From Pseudomonas graminis (lineage in GTDB: Bacteria > Pseudomonadota > Gammaproteobacteria > Pseudomonadales > Pseudomonadaceae): 64,000 nucleotides of DNA. The DNA lies in NCBI RefSeq assembly GCF_002093745.1, contig NZ_MTSB01000015.1, forward strand, positions 1 to 64,000, read 5' to 3'. Below are positions 34,628 to 44,850 of the stretch, piece by piece. Position 1 is the stretch's first letter. The number at the start of each line of letters is the position of its first letter. The position numbers were made by a program, and so were the translations under genes. Under the pieces are notes generated by a model, which made no database searches, had not been told where the DNA came from, and was given only the letters and a program-made list of their open reading frames with translations.

Positions 34628-37120
34628 TCAGTTGAGTGCGCGTACTTCGATCTCTACACGCCGGTTTGGCTCCAGGCACTGAATCAACTGCGCCCTGGGT
34701 TGCTGCATATCGCATTTGACCAAAGGCTTCTCGCTGCCTTCGCCCACCGCGTCCACCAGCTCGGCGGGTACGCCCTTGCCGACCAGGTAGGTCTTGATGG
34801 TCTGCGCCCGCTGCTTGGACACCTGCATGTTGCTCTGCGGATCACCCAATTGGTCGGCGTGACCGGCAATCACGATCTTGCCGATGTTCGGCGTGCTCAG
34901 CAGCTTGCCGGCAATCGCGCTCAACTGGTTTTGACCTTCGGTTTTCAGGCTCTGGAAATCCGCACGACCAAAGGCAAACAGCGTGTCCGATTCCAGCGTG
35001 ATGGTTTCGATCGCCTTCAACGACTGCGTCAGCAGACTATTAATGTAATTACGCGAACTGGATGTCAGAAAGGCGTTGTCGAGAATCCGCGGCACGTCCA
35101 GCTCATGAATCTGATCGCTGTAGAAGTTGATCTGGCGACTGGCGTACTCGTAATCCTGATTAGAGCCTGCCTCGGCATTCGCGGTGATGGTCTTGCCGGT
35201 CTGGCGCGCGATGGCCGGGTACCAGTAATCAGGCATTTTCGCTTTCAGGAAGGCCGGGTCGGCTTTCTCCCGTTGTGCGCGTGACAACATCACGTACGTG
35301 TCCAGCGTGGCCTTGCCGAACGCGGCGATGGACTGCGCACGGTTATCCGGCGGCAGCGCCTTGGGCTCGACGCTGTCCACGCCTGTGACCGGTGTCAGGT
35401 CCTTGGCATTGCGCTGATAGACTTTGATGGTGGTCAGCAGGTAAAGCGAGCGCGTCAGGTTGTCTGCGGTCGGCTTGAGCATCACCGTTTCCAGGCGATT
35501 GAAGTATCGCGTGCGCAGCAGCGGCTCGACGTCATAACCTTTGTAAAGACCCAGGCGCAGGCGCAACGGCACACCTTCGTCGTGGTGACGGCCGTAATAG
35601 AGCGACGTCCAGAAGCGCAGGCGATCCAGGGTTTGCCATTCGGTGTATTGCCCCGTGGCTTTGCTGTCGTCAGCGGCGGCTTGGGCAAGCTCGGTGGAAA
35701 TCGACTGAATGTTGTCCTTGTTGTTCCAGTACGACCAGCCCCACAGGCTGCACAGCAGCAAGGCAACCAGGCTTGCACCGCCAACCCACGCTGCTTTGCG
35801 ACGACGCTCGCGATGGTTGGTGGTGTACAGCGCCACCAGATGCTGATCGGGGATGATCACTTTGCGGAACAGGCTGTTGATGAACAGCGGGTGAGGCTGC
35901 GCATTGCCGTCGACGCTGTCCTGCTCGCTTTCCAGCTGGAATCGCTCGGTGACCTGACGGGTGTGTCCGCCCATTTCCGGCTGATCGGCGTCCAGTGCGC
36001 TGGTGAAGTAGAAACCGCGCAGCATTTCGGCGCTCTGGTACGGGTTGGCGCGCAGCAGAGCATCGACGAACAGCCGAAGCCGCGGTTTCAACGCTTCCAG
36101 CTCCAGCGGGAACCGGTACACCGCAGTGTCCTGACGCGTGATCTGGATGTCCTGAAGGACCAGTTGCTGGTTCGCCACTTCTTTCCAGTAACTGATCAGC
36201 TCTTCCATCGCCACGCCGAAACGCTGGCCCCAGTCGGCCTGCTCGTAGCCCTTGTGCGCGAAGGTCTTGCCCATCACCTCGCCACGCGCCACATCGTCCA
36301 GTTGGCGATAAAACGGCACAAAGCCCGGCACCAGATCGCACTTGGTGAACACCAGGTACACCGGCAGGCGCACTTCCAGCAGGGCGTGGGTTTCCTGAAT
36401 CCGCTCGCGCAGACGCTTGGCAATGCGCTCTTGATCCTCGACCGAGGATTGCAGGATGTCGTGAATGCTGACCGTGACAATCAAACCGTTGAGCGGCCTG
36501 CGCTGGCGATGCTGACGCAGCAGTTGCAGGAACGCCCGCCATTTGCCGGCCTCTTCCTGGTCGTTCATGTAGCGGCCAGCGGTGTCCAGCAGTACGGCTT
36601 CGGAGCTGAAGAACCAGTCGCAGTTGCGTGTGCCGCCCAGCCCGGCGACGCGTGCGCCTTCGCGTTCGGCGTAAGGGAAGTTGAGGCCTGACTGATACAG
36701 CATGGTGCTTTTGCCCGCCGCGGGCTGGCCGACCACCAGATACCAGGGCAGGGCATAGAGCGCGTCTTTGGCGTTGGAGCCGTTCGGCTTGTTGCTCTGC
36801 AGGCGCTCGATGCTTTGCAGCAGGCGCTCGCGCAGCAGGCTGATCTCTTCGCGATCCGCCGGGCTTGCATTGAGCACGGCCTGATCGGCGTCGTCGCGCA
36901 GCAGGCCTTCAAGGTTCTGATGCTGAGACACGCCGCGATACAGCAGCAGAACGTAAGCAGCCGACAGCAGCAGAAACAGGCCGATACCTGTCAGCAAGCT
37001 GTTCATCGAGCTGAAGCCCAAGGCTCGGCCGATGCTCCAGACGATAAAAATCGCCAGGAAAAAGCAGACCCCGAGGATGTAGGGCTGATAGCGCAGGAAG
37101 TAATACTTGATTTTGTTCAT
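34628..37120 (-). CDS. Short TssM-like protein with C-terminal OmpA domain
   Basis: An 830-aa protein. Two N-terminal membrane segments (about 12-35 and 42-62) are followed by an IcmF-type NTPase domain with intact Walker A (GQPAAGKST, about residue 131) and the DTAGRY switch. A third membrane segment lies near 440-458. The C-terminus (about 700-830) is an OmpA-like peptidoglycan-binding domain: LFAFGRADFQSL, IVIAGHADQLGDPQSN, RVEIEVRAL. It lacks the long periplasmic region of the full TssM encoded just upstream. It may anchor the membrane complex to peptidoglycan. Its start overlaps the tagF stop (ATGA). Confidence 0.85.
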   Translation of the reverse strand: MNKIKYYFLRYQPYILGVCFFLAIFIVWSIGRALGFSSMNSLLTGIGLFLLLSAAYVLLLYRGVSQHQNLEGLLRDDADQAVLNASPADREEISLLRERLLQSIERLQSNKPNGSNAKDALYALPWYLVVGQPAAGKSTMLYQSGLNFPYAEREGARVAGLGGTRNCDWFFSSEAVLLDTAGRYMNDQEEAGKWRAFLQLLRQHRQRRPLNGLIVTVSIHDILQSSVEDQERIAKRLRERIQETHALLEVRLPVYLVFTKCDLVPGFVPFYRQLDDVARGEVMGKTFAHKGYEQADWGQRFGVAMEELISYWKEVANQQLVLQDIQITRQDTAVYRFPLELEALKPRLRLFVDALLRANPYQSAEMLRGFYFTSALDADQPEMGGHTRQVTERFQLESEQDSVDGNAQPHPLFINSLFRKVIIPDQHLVALYTTNHRERRRKAAWVGGASLVALLLCSLWGWSYWNNKDNIQSISTELAQAAADDSKATGQYTEWQTLDRLRFWTSLYYGRHHDEGVPLRLRLGLYKGYDVEPLLRTRYFNRLETVMLKPTADNLTRSLYLLTTIKVYQRNAKDLTPVTGVDSVEPKALPPDNRAQSIAAFGKATLDTYVMLSRAQREKADPAFLKAKMPDYWYPAIARQTGKTITANAEAGSNQDYEYASRQINFYSDQIHELDVPRILDNAFLTSSSRNYINSLLTQSLKAIETITLESDTLFAFGRADFQSLKTEGQNQLSAIAGKLLSTPNIGKIVIAGHADQLGDPQSNMQVSKQRAQTIKTYLVGKGVPAELVDAVGEGSEKPLVKCDMQQPRAQLIQCLEPNRRVEIEVRALN

Positions 37121-38040
37121 ACGGACTTCAAATCCAGCACATCGACAAAACGGTCGATAACGTCATAAAGAGGGCGGTCTATGTCCGGAAACACATGGCT
37201 TTGGTGGTGTTCGTCGAACGCGTCGAAAGGTGCCAGCACGTCATAGTTCTCCGAATGTGTACCCACGCCCGTCACCACGCGGTATACGCCTGTGGTGTTG
37301 CGGGACGGAAAGCAGAACAGCCTGGGGCGCATGAAATCATCCGCCAGAATGCTGATCTGCGGCACAGCCTTGTTTACATTGAGACGCGACAACCAGTGGA
37401 CCCACAAATCTGCTGTTGGGTTCTTCAAGCCACGTTCGGCAGGCAGCGGCAGAGAAATCCCGATAGGCGAGTTATGGGACGGGCGACTCAGCGCTTGCAG
37501 TCGTGTAAGCACGGCATTGCTGATGAACTCCGGGTAGGAACTCTCCAGCGAGGTCGCGATGTCACGCAAGGTGAAGTTCACCAGAAACTTTTCATGCACG
37601 CGGCGGAACAGTTCAAAGTCCTGACCTTGCAATGGACGCAAGGCCCGTATGCGGTCGAACAGCACTGCCGTGCCTTCCCCTTGCGCCGCCATGTGCAGCA
37701 GCGGCTTGATCTGCCCGGCGAACAGTTCGCTCAGGGTGAACGGGTTCACAAACACACCGGCGTCGCTGGCTTTCACCGTTTGAAAGATGAAAAACGGGTA
37801 GCGTCGCGCGCTGGAGTCCCGGGAACTGATCAAACCGCCCACCAGCCAGTTGCCGCTGCGCGCCCGGTAACTGAAGAAACACACCGGCAACCGGTCGAAC
37901 AGCGTGCGCCAGTCTTCGCGGTGCTGCATGTCGGCGAGAGCGCCCTGCAGCCACGCGTCGAATTCGCAGGCTTCGTCACTGGCACCATGCAGGCTGACGA
38001 AATCTGCGCTTGCGGGTACTTTTCCGAAGCAGCCAATCAT
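37117..38040 (-). CDS. tagF: TagF, T6SS-associated regulator
   Basis: A 307-aa protein of the TagF (BMA_A0400) family: IGCFGKVPASADFVSLHG at the start, LPVCFFSYRARSGNWLVGGLISSRDSSARRYPFFIF and the late WVHWLSRLNVN. In other bacteria TagF represses T6SS firing post-translationally. Here it stands between tssM and the TssM-OmpA gene, overlapping the latter by 4 bp. GGAGG precedes the start. No PppA/PpkA pair is visible in the window. Confidence 0.9.
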   Translation of the reverse strand: MIGCFGKVPASADFVSLHGASDEACEFDAWLQGALADMQHREDWRTLFDRLPVCFFSYRARSGNWLVGGLISSRDSSARRYPFFIFQTVKASDAGVFVNPFTLSELFAGQIKPLLHMAAQGEGTAVLFDRIRALRPLQGQDFELFRRVHEKFLVNFTLRDIATSLESSYPEFISNAVLTRLQALSRPSHNSPIGISLPLPAERGLKNPTADLWVHWLSRLNVNKAVPQISILADDFMRPRLFCFPSRNTTGVYRVVTGVGTHSENYDVLAPFDAFDEHHQSHVFPDIDRPLYDVIDRFVDVLDLKSV

Positions 38041-38071
38041 CGGCTGCCCTCCAGGTCCGGCATGCTCATCC

Positions 38072-41000
38072 TCACTTGGTCCGCCCGTCAGTTGCGTTCA
38101 AAGCGCTCAATGCTTTCACGTTCGCCAGGTCAGTCAGCTTCACGCCGCCATAGTTACGAACCACGAGGCTGACCGGGCCTTTGGCGGTGTTCCAGCTGAA
38201 ACGTTGCTGGATGCCATCCAGGTCGGCCACGCGTGCGCTGTCGTTCATGCGCAGCAGGCCCCAACGCCCGGTGTAGTCGAAGACGGTGATGCGTTCGCCC
38301 GTCAGCGTCACTACATCCAGACGTGCGCCCGGTGCCGTCGTGGTGCCCGGCCACGAGAAGCGACTCCAGCTGGTCTTGCCGTTGCGGTAATGCTGCTCCT
38401 GGCCATCCAGCGTGAAGATGATGTCGGTGAAGTAGGCCGACGGCTCCAGCATGATCTCGAAGCCATTGTCGCGATCCGACAGGCTGGCGATGACTTCACC
38501 CAGCGAACTGGCCTTGTCGATGTTGCTGACCAGCTTCGGGTTGACCAGCGGTGCTTTGCTGCCGCTGCTCATGCCCAGGCCTTCGCCATCGGACAGATTG
38601 CCGATTTCGTTGCGTTTGAAGTTAGGCAGCAGGCCCGACTCCGGGTCGACGAAGCGTTGCAGGTCCTTCACCGATGCCTCGTTGCGGCTGTCGGGAGCGA
38701 TCGGGTAACGATGCGCCATGACCTGTTCCCACGGTTTGGCAACCTGTTTGGCCCAGGCTTTGGCGATCTGTTCGCCAGCCGGGTCACGCAGGGTTTCCCA
38801 GGCGAACTGGATCGGCAGGCTGAACAGGCTTTGCAGCGAGGTGGATAGCCCGCCCTGGCTGGTATCGACCGTGGTTTCAACGTAGTTGCGCACGTTGGTG
38901 ACTTCGCTCGGCTGTCCTTCCAGGGTTTCGCTGATCAACTGCTTGCTGCTTTTACCGACATCCTGCGAACGCTGGATATTGCTCATCCTGACCTTGAGCT
39001 TGCGCAACGCGGCCAGGTAGCGGTCCATGATCGTGCTGTCGGCGCCTTCGGCATTCTGCGCTGCGAACACCCGCGACACAGGTTCGAAACGCTTGGCGAG
39101 GCTGCCGTCGTCGACCGCAGGCAGGGGCGAGGTCAGCACGCTGGCCGCCGCTTCCTTGTTGTCGAAAATACCGCCGACCTTGCCCCAGAAACCGTCGTCA
39201 CGCTTGACCCCGGTCTGTTGCGCTTCACGCGGTGCAGGCACGTCCCACTGGGTGTTGTCGTTGACGGCCGACAGCAGGAGTTTCACTGGCGAATTACGCA
39301 CGTCGCTGAGCAACGACAGCTGTTGCGTGGCATTGGCCATGTCGCTGAAGCGACGCACACCGATGCTGTCGATCATGGTGTACCAGACCTGTGTGTAGTC
39401 ACGCTTGTAACGGGTCATGAACTCACGGACGAAGTTGGCTTTCTGGACGACGCTGTCACCGCCTTCGCCATCGAGTACCCAGTCCGACTCGTTACGCAGG
39501 TTGCCCGACACCAGCTTGATCAACTCGGGTTTGACGAACTCTTCCCAGCCCTGACGGGTGAAAATTGCAGGCACGGCTTCCGAGCCATACAACAACTGGC
39601 GGCCCGGCATCGGCACCAGATCATTCAGGCCGATGGCCGGGAACTGACGGCTCGATTCCAGCTGCAGGCGCAGGTATTCACGGTCCACCAGCGAGCTGGA
39701 AATCATGAAAAACTTCAGGCTCTTGCGGGTTTCACTGATCAGCTGTTCATTGCGTGGCATGGCAGGGGCATCGCCATTCTTGAGCAATTGCACGTAGACC
39801 GGCGAGTTGTCCTCGATCACGTCGTCGCTGATCGGGTTGGCCTCGCTGGAAATACCCGCCCAGGCCACCGGCAGCGCGACGCCGACGAACTCGGTTTCCG
39901 GATGCGTGGTGGGCTGCGTCAGTATCAGGTAGAGCTTGAGCGCGTTGTATGACTCGATGATGGACGCTACTTGCCGTTCATCGAGCCGTCCGAGCATTTC
40001 TTCTGACAGCGACAAACCACCGGTTGTGGCCGACAGCTCGGCTGCATCGTTGGCGGTAGCCGGGTTGCGCAGTGCGGCAATGGCCTCGCTGCGTGTCTGG
40101 CTGGCCGTGCCTCTGGCGGCGCCGGTCAGGCGATTGGTCACATCGCCGGTGCTGCGCGGAATGCCGCTCAGGCTGGTCGGACGGCCTGCTGCCAGGTTGC
40201 GAGCGCCGCGGTCCAGCAGTTTCTGACCTTGAGCGCGTGCCTTGCCTGTTTTGGTGTCCGAACCGGCCGGTGCAGCGCCGAAGCCATACTGCGGGTCCAT
40301 GGTTTTGGCGAACTCGTTGAATTCGCGCATCTGCAATTGCAGTTTCAGGGTGATCGGTTCCAGCGCCTGGGTACGCAACTGTTGCAAGTAGGCGGTCTGG
40401 GTGGCGAGGTAGATATCGTCACCGCGATACAAGCCGCCACTGAGTTGCAGCGGGACGCCCTTGGTGCGGTATTTCTCGATGACCGCCAACTGATTGCGCA
40501 GCAGTTCCAGCCCTTGGCCGGAAGCGAGACGTTGCGCCCGGTCTGGAGACTGCTCCAGTTCGGTCAGCTGTTGGCTGATCGACGCCAGCCACTGCCGGTT
40601 GTTCTGGAACGACAGGGTCTGCCAGCCGACGAAGGCCAGCCCGGCGAGCAGCGCGACAGCGATGGCAATCGGGCCAATCGATCTGTCGCGGCCATTGCGC
40701 GACTGGTACAGCGTCAGGTCCCGGTCAGGGAAGATGACGCGGCGGAAGGTATCAGTGATGAAATAGCTGCGATCACCGATTTTGCGATTTTCCTCGTGTT
40801 CCAGTGCGGCGGCTTCGGAGGCCGGCAGCAAGGCGAACGATTCGGCAAGATCGTCTTCGTAGACCGGCGTCAGTTGCTTGTCGGTCTGCAGGGCACTGGT
40901 GAAGTACAGGCCGCGTAACAACAACGGATTACCGTTGACGTTGCTGCGTGCGAAGTGCTGCAGGAACTCTTCGAGAATGGTCGACAGCTCAGCAAAATAG

Positions 41001-41989
41001 CTGGGGAAGTTCAGCAGCGCGCTGTTGGCATGAGCGCCCAGTGCGATCATTTGCGAATCGACGTGACGGCTGACATGCGCCTGCAGGTTTGCCAGTTTGG
41101 TTTTGAGTACCGAGCGCAGGCTTTCGGCGGTGACCTCGGTCAGGCCGAAGGTCATGCCCAGCGGCTGCTGACGCTCGTGCAGGTCCATTCCGTCGAATGC
41201 CTGGTTGAAGCCCGGCAACTGGTCGGTCTTGGTCAACATCAGGTAAATCGGCGGGTTGGCATCCAGGCAATCGGTGTATTCCTCGATGCGCGAGACCAGG
41301 CGCGCGCCCATCTCGTTACGCTCGGCGGCAGAGGCGGCCAACAGCTCCGGCAGGCTGACCACCAGCACCAGGCCGTTGACGGCGGCTTTGCTGCGCTGCT
41401 TCTTGAGCATGCGCAGGAACGCAGCGAACTCGCTGGCCGACTGGTCGTCACGAAGGTAACGGCCAGCGGTATCGATCATCACGGCTTCAGGGCTGAAGTA
41501 CCAATCGCAGTGCTGAGTGCCGCTTTCCGTGTCGTTGGCGCTGCTGGCGATGCTGGCCGACAGGCCCGAGCGCGTCAGCAACGAGGTTTTGCCCGCCGCC
41601 GACATGCCGATGACCAGATACCACGGCAGGTCGTAAAGGGCCGATGAGCCGCCACCGCCCGCCGAACGATCGGTACGCAGCATGGCAATGGCGTGCTTGA
41701 GACGGTCGCGAAGCACTTGCTGATCACGGAACTCGCCCGTCGATTTCAGCGAGCGGTCAACTTCGATCTGAACCAGATTTTCGAGGTTGTGTTCGGTACG
41801 GATCCGCCGGTACTGGCGCAGCACGATCAGCAGCAGATAGAAGGCGCTGATGATCGCCATCGCTTCGAGCGTATAGCCTTGCAGCCAGCTGATCCTGGGG
41901 GCGAAAAACCAGCAGACAGCCAGGCTCGCCAGCCACAGTACCGGGACCAGAAACCAGAAACTTTTTAACAGACGCAATAATGTCTTCAT
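38072..41989 (-). CDS. tssM: TssM (IcmF), T6SS inner-membrane complex protein
   Basis: A full-length 1305-aa TssM. Two N-terminal membrane segments (about 10-30 and 38-58), a cytoplasmic NTPase with intact Walker A (GMSAAGKTSLL, about 130) and DTAGRY, a third membrane segment near 445, and a long periplasmic C-terminal region with the IcmF-related domain (RFSWPG, near residue 1210). It spans the envelope and contacts TssJ and TssL. It follows tssL by 30 bp. The intact Walker A suggests ATP or GTP binding is kept. Confidence 0.95.
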   Translation of the reverse strand: MKTLLRLLKSFWFLVPVLWLASLAVCWFFAPRISWLQGYTLEAMAIISAFYLLLIVLRQYRRIRTEHNLENLVQIEVDRSLKSTGEFRDQQVLRDRLKHAIAMLRTDRSAGGGGSSALYDLPWYLVIGMSAAGKTSLLTRSGLSASIASSANDTESGTQHCDWYFSPEAVMIDTAGRYLRDDQSASEFAAFLRMLKKQRSKAAVNGLVLVVSLPELLAASAAERNEMGARLVSRIEEYTDCLDANPPIYLMLTKTDQLPGFNQAFDGMDLHERQQPLGMTFGLTEVTAESLRSVLKTKLANLQAHVSRHVDSQMIALGAHANSALLNFPSYFAELSTILEEFLQHFARSNVNGNPLLLRGLYFTSALQTDKQLTPVYEDDLAESFALLPASEAAALEHEENRKIGDRSYFITDTFRRVIFPDRDLTLYQSRNGRDRSIGPIAIAVALLAGLAFVGWQTLSFQNNRQWLASISQQLTELEQSPDRAQRLASGQGLELLRNQLAVIEKYRTKGVPLQLSGGLYRGDDIYLATQTAYLQQLRTQALEPITLKLQLQMREFNEFAKTMDPQYGFGAAPAGSDTKTGKARAQGQKLLDRGARNLAAGRPTSLSGIPRSTGDVTNRLTGAARGTASQTRSEAIAALRNPATANDAAELSATTGGLSLSEEMLGRLDERQVASIIESYNALKLYLILTQPTTHPETEFVGVALPVAWAGISSEANPISDDVIEDNSPVYVQLLKNGDAPAMPRNEQLISETRKSLKFFMISSSLVDREYLRLQLESSRQFPAIGLNDLVPMPGRQLLYGSEAVPAIFTRQGWEEFVKPELIKLVSGNLRNESDWVLDGEGGDSVVQKANFVREFMTRYKRDYTQVWYTMIDSIGVRRFSDMANATQQLSLLSDVRNSPVKLLLSAVNDNTQWDVPAPREAQQTGVKRDDGFWGKVGGIFDNKEAAASVLTSPLPAVDDGSLAKRFEPVSRVFAAQNAEGADSTIMDRYLAALRKLKVRMSNIQRSQDVGKSSKQLISETLEGQPSEVTNVRNYVETTVDTSQGGLSTSLQSLFSLPIQFAWETLRDPAGEQIAKAWAKQVAKPWEQVMAHRYPIAPDSRNEASVKDLQRFVDPESGLLPNFKRNEIGNLSDGEGLGMSSGSKAPLVNPKLVSNIDKASSLGEVIASLSDRDNGFEIMLEPSAYFTDIIFTLDGQEQHYRNGKTSWSRFSWPGTTTAPGARLDVVTLTGERITVFDYTGRWGLLRMNDSARVADLDGIQQRFSWNTAKGPVSLVVRNYGGVKLTDLANVKALSALNATDGRTK

Positions 41990-42019
41990 GTCTTCCTGAC
42001 TCGGTTACCTGATCGGGGC

Positions 42020-42733
42020 TCACGCATTGAACAGTTGGCTGATTTGTTCGGCCAACGCGGCCACGTCTTTGCCCAGCAACCAGTCCAGTGTCAGATAGAC
42101 AGCCAGGCACACGAGTGCAATGAGCACTAGATAGAGCCAGACCGGAACTTCATGGCGAAGCATCTGTGACACCTGGTCAGGCAAGGCCCAGTCAGGCGAC
42201 AAAGCCTTGGGCGTCTTGCGATGCCGTGCGATGTCCTGGCCCAGGGTGTTGGCCAGATAGCGCAGCTGGTCTTTCTGGCCCAGACCGAACTTGCCTTCGA
42301 AGCCCAGTGCCAGGCACAGGTGATACACCTCAAGCACATCCAGGTTTTTCTTCACGTCGGCGCGCAGCAGTTCGATCTTCTCGAAAAAGCCCTCACCCGC
42401 GAGGTGAACCCCGAAATAACGGAACTGCAACGGCTCCATTTCGAAGTGGCGACGCATGTCGTTATCGCCCGAGCGCAGCACGCTTTCATCAAGAAACGCG
42501 CACAGTGCGTATTGGGCGTCCTTGACCTGCTCGACGCTGTAGTTGGCGCTGCGCGCCTGACGCTCCAGATTGGCGAAAAAGGTATCGACACTCGCCTCGA
42601 ACGCCGTGACCGAGGTCGCCTGGCGACCGCGACGCACAATCAGCGCCATGGTGATGAAGTCCCGCACCAGGTCTTTGAGCGTAGGTTTTTCGGTTGCGGC
42701 CGTAGCGGCACCTTGCATCACGGCTTCAGTCAT
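42020..42733 (-). CDS. tssL: TssL (DotU/IcmH), T6SS membrane protein
   Basis: A 237-aa DotU-type protein: VKDAQYALCAFLDESVL, FGVHLAGEGFFEKIELLR, LEVYHLCLALGFEGKFGLG and a single C-terminal membrane segment (VWLYLVLIALVCLAVYLTL). The cytoplasmic hook binds the baseplate. There is no C-terminal peptidoglycan-binding domain; such a domain is instead on the TssM-OmpA protein of the same operon. It overlaps the tssK stop by 4 bp. Confidence 0.95.
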   Translation of the reverse strand: MTEAVMQGAATAATEKPTLKDLVRDFITMALIVRRGRQATSVTAFEASVDTFFANLERQARSANYSVEQVKDAQYALCAFLDESVLRSGDNDMRRHFEMEPLQFRYFGVHLAGEGFFEKIELLRADVKKNLDVLEVYHLCLALGFEGKFGLGQKDQLRYLANTLGQDIARHRKTPKALSPDWALPDQVSQMLRHEVPVWLYLVLIALVCLAVYLTLDWLLGKDVAALAEQISQLFNA

Positions 42734-44073
42734 TTAAGCACCGCCAACAGTTCAAGCTTGAGATTGGTAAACGCGCTGGGCGCGTAGAAGGAAATGGCCT
42801 GGGCTTCCATCATTCGCTCGTACACCCGGCCATGCGGCTCGATGGAGAAATAATGGTTGTCCAGACGCACCGGAATCGCGTTGGGCAGACGTGTCGAGTG
42901 GTTCAGCGTGACGCCAGGCATGGCGCTGTTGACGACCACTTCGATGTCTTCCGGTGAACCCACCTTGAACGCACGCGGCACCAGTTCCAGCAGGCTGGAG
43001 CCGGGCATGTCTGCATGCACCGAGATATAGAAGTCGGCCTCGGTGAGGCGTGGGTCCAGCAATTGGCCTTGCCAGTACGAAGGTCTGACCTGACTCAGGT
43101 TGATGACGATGCACTGGTTCGGGATCACGTTTTCGAGCAGCAGACGTACCAGCTCGTCGAGTTTTACCAGCGAGGCCGCCGGGTCCTGATGGTCGTAATC
43201 CGGGATGTCGGTGAGTTGCGTGTCCAGCGAGAACGTCAGCAAGCCGCCTGCCAGGTCGGCAAGAAACAGATACAGACGCTCCGGGTGCAGACGTGGATGC
43301 GCGAGCAGGTGTGCCAATTGCGGGTAGGCGCGGTTGACTGTGTTCAGCAACCAGAACAGCGTCACGTCGCTGGAACCGAACTCGGCAATCTGATCCGCGC
43401 GCTCGCGGCGGCGGCCTGAAAGTGCCTTGCTCTTGGCTTGCAGCACACTGATCAAACGTCTGCCGAGGCCGACCAGCGTCTCGTGAGTGCCCACATGCAG
43501 GGTGGGATGCACAAAGTGCGCGTCCAGGTTGAAACCGCCGATATTGTTGCGCGCCAGCCGCGCAATCGGGCAGTAGCTGTAACCGTCCAGACTGTCGCCA
43601 TCGACCAGCATCACTACGTTCAGGCGCAGGCTGGTGATCTCGTTTTCCAGATCGCCTTCGTTGAGGTCTGGCAGCGTGTCGAACTGTTTACGGAAGCGGC
43701 GGGCACTCTTCTGTTCCTGGCCGTCTTCAACGTAGTTCAGGCCAAACGGCTCGGGCAGTTTCAGCGCGGCGTAAACCTTGATTTCCCCGCCTTTGATGAG
43801 GTTTTTCAGGTCGCGAGCGGCTGGCAGCGGATCGTGCTGCGGGGCGTCGTAAAGGCTGCCGTCCGGGAACACCAGCTTCAGGCGCTTCAGTTGCAGAGAG
43901 CCGGCGGCCAGCGCCTCGACGTCAACCTCCAGCGTCTGCACGCCCCAGTGGAAAGGCGTGCTGCGCAGGGTCGCTTCAGCGAGCTGATGCTGATGAAACT
44001 CATCCTGATATTGGAAATGTTGTGGCAAAAGGAACATGCCTTCCGACCACATCACGCGGCTTTGTTTACTCAT
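42730..44073 (-). CDS. tssK: TssK, T6SS baseplate-membrane adaptor
   Basis: A 447-aa TssK (VasE/ImpJ family): VMWSEGMFLLPQHFQYQDEF at the start, an EITSLRLNVVMLVDGDS strand pair, LFWLLNTVNRAYPQLAHLL and YFSIEPHGRVYERM near the end. It links the phage-like baseplate to TssL/TssM. It overlaps both neighbours by 4 bp (ATGA). Confidence 0.95.
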   Translation of the reverse strand: MSKQSRVMWSEGMFLLPQHFQYQDEFHQHQLAEATLRSTPFHWGVQTLEVDVEALAAGSLQLKRLKLVFPDGSLYDAPQHDPLPAARDLKNLIKGGEIKVYAALKLPEPFGLNYVEDGQEQKSARRFRKQFDTLPDLNEGDLENEITSLRLNVVMLVDGDSLDGYSYCPIARLARNNIGGFNLDAHFVHPTLHVGTHETLVGLGRRLISVLQAKSKALSGRRRERADQIAEFGSSDVTLFWLLNTVNRAYPQLAHLLAHPRLHPERLYLFLADLAGGLLTFSLDTQLTDIPDYDHQDPAASLVKLDELVRLLLENVIPNQCIVINLSQVRPSYWQGQLLDPRLTEADFYISVHADMPGSSLLELVPRAFKVGSPEDIEVVVNSAMPGVTLNHSTRLPNAIPVRLDNHYFSIEPHGRVYERMMEAQAISFYAPSAFTNLKLELLAVLK

Positions 44074-44825
44074 TTGGCGCCTTCCAACAGAGAATTGAAT
44101 TGTGAGTCCGCCGCTTTTTTCGCGGAGCTGCTGGCAGAGTCCTGAACTTGCTGTATCGCTGCATCCTGCGCACGATCGGTCAGGGTTTTTTCTGCAGGTT
44201 TTTCCGGCAAGGAATTGGACCGGGTGAACTGCTCTTCGGTCTTGAGCCGGTTCAATACATCCACACCGCGGACGGCGAGGATGTAGTTGTTGTCCACCAG
44301 CACGCGAACGCCGTCGGACGAGAACCAGATACCGTCCTTGCGCAACGTGTTGGCGTCGAACGCCACCTTCCAGCGGCTGTTCTCATCCGTCCGGAAAAAC
44401 GCCGCGATGCCCACGTAGGAGGCGCTCGGGTTCAGTGGCCATTGATCGGTCTGACCCATGCCCGGCAGCAGAATCAGCTCCTTGCTTTCGACCAGCGTAT
44501 TGCCCAGGGCTTTTTGCGGGTTGTCCCACAGACTGTCGGCGTCGATGGACTCGAAGCGCTCCAGCGACGCCAGTTGATACACGCGCACCACCACAGAAAG
44601 CGGCTTGCCGTACTCATCGGGGTTGAGCTGGTTACCGCCGTCGGTCGTCAGGATGACCTTTTCGTTGTCGCCGAACATCATGTCGCCAGCCCAGGTGTCA
44701 TCCATGCGCTTGGCGACACGGTCTGTCACGCCACAGGCGGACAGCGCCATCATCACTGCCAGAACAGCCAGGCACCTTGCCAAGGCTGGCTTCGAGGAAC
44801 ACTTGCCTTGAAGTCTTTTATTCAT
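44070..44825 (-). CDS. tssJ: TssJ, T6SS outer-membrane lipoprotein
   Basis: A lipoprotein of about 251 aa. The signal peptide has a basic start and a hydrophobic core, then the lipobox LSAC (Cys near residue 31). The beta-sandwich TssJ core is seen in LSVVVRVYQLASLERFES and VGIAAFFRTDENSRWKVAFD. A charged Ala/Ser-rich tail extends the C-terminus. It tethers TssM to the outer membrane. An adjacent GTG (44828) could also start translation. It overlaps tssK by 4 bp. Confidence 0.93.
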   Translation of the reverse strand: MNKRLQGKCSSKPALARCLAVLAVMMALSACGVTDRVAKRMDDTWAGDMMFGDNEKVILTTDGGNQLNPDEYGKPLSVVVRVYQLASLERFESIDADSLWDNPQKALGNTLVESKELILLPGMGQTDQWPLNPSASYVGIAAFFRTDENSRWKVAFDANTLRKDGIWFSSDGVRVLVDNNYILAVRGVDVLNRLKTEEQFTRSNSLPEKPAEKTLTDRAQDAAIQQVQDSASSSAKKAADSQFNSLLEGAK

Positions 44826-44850
44826 CACGTGCTACCTATGGGGTGATCGA

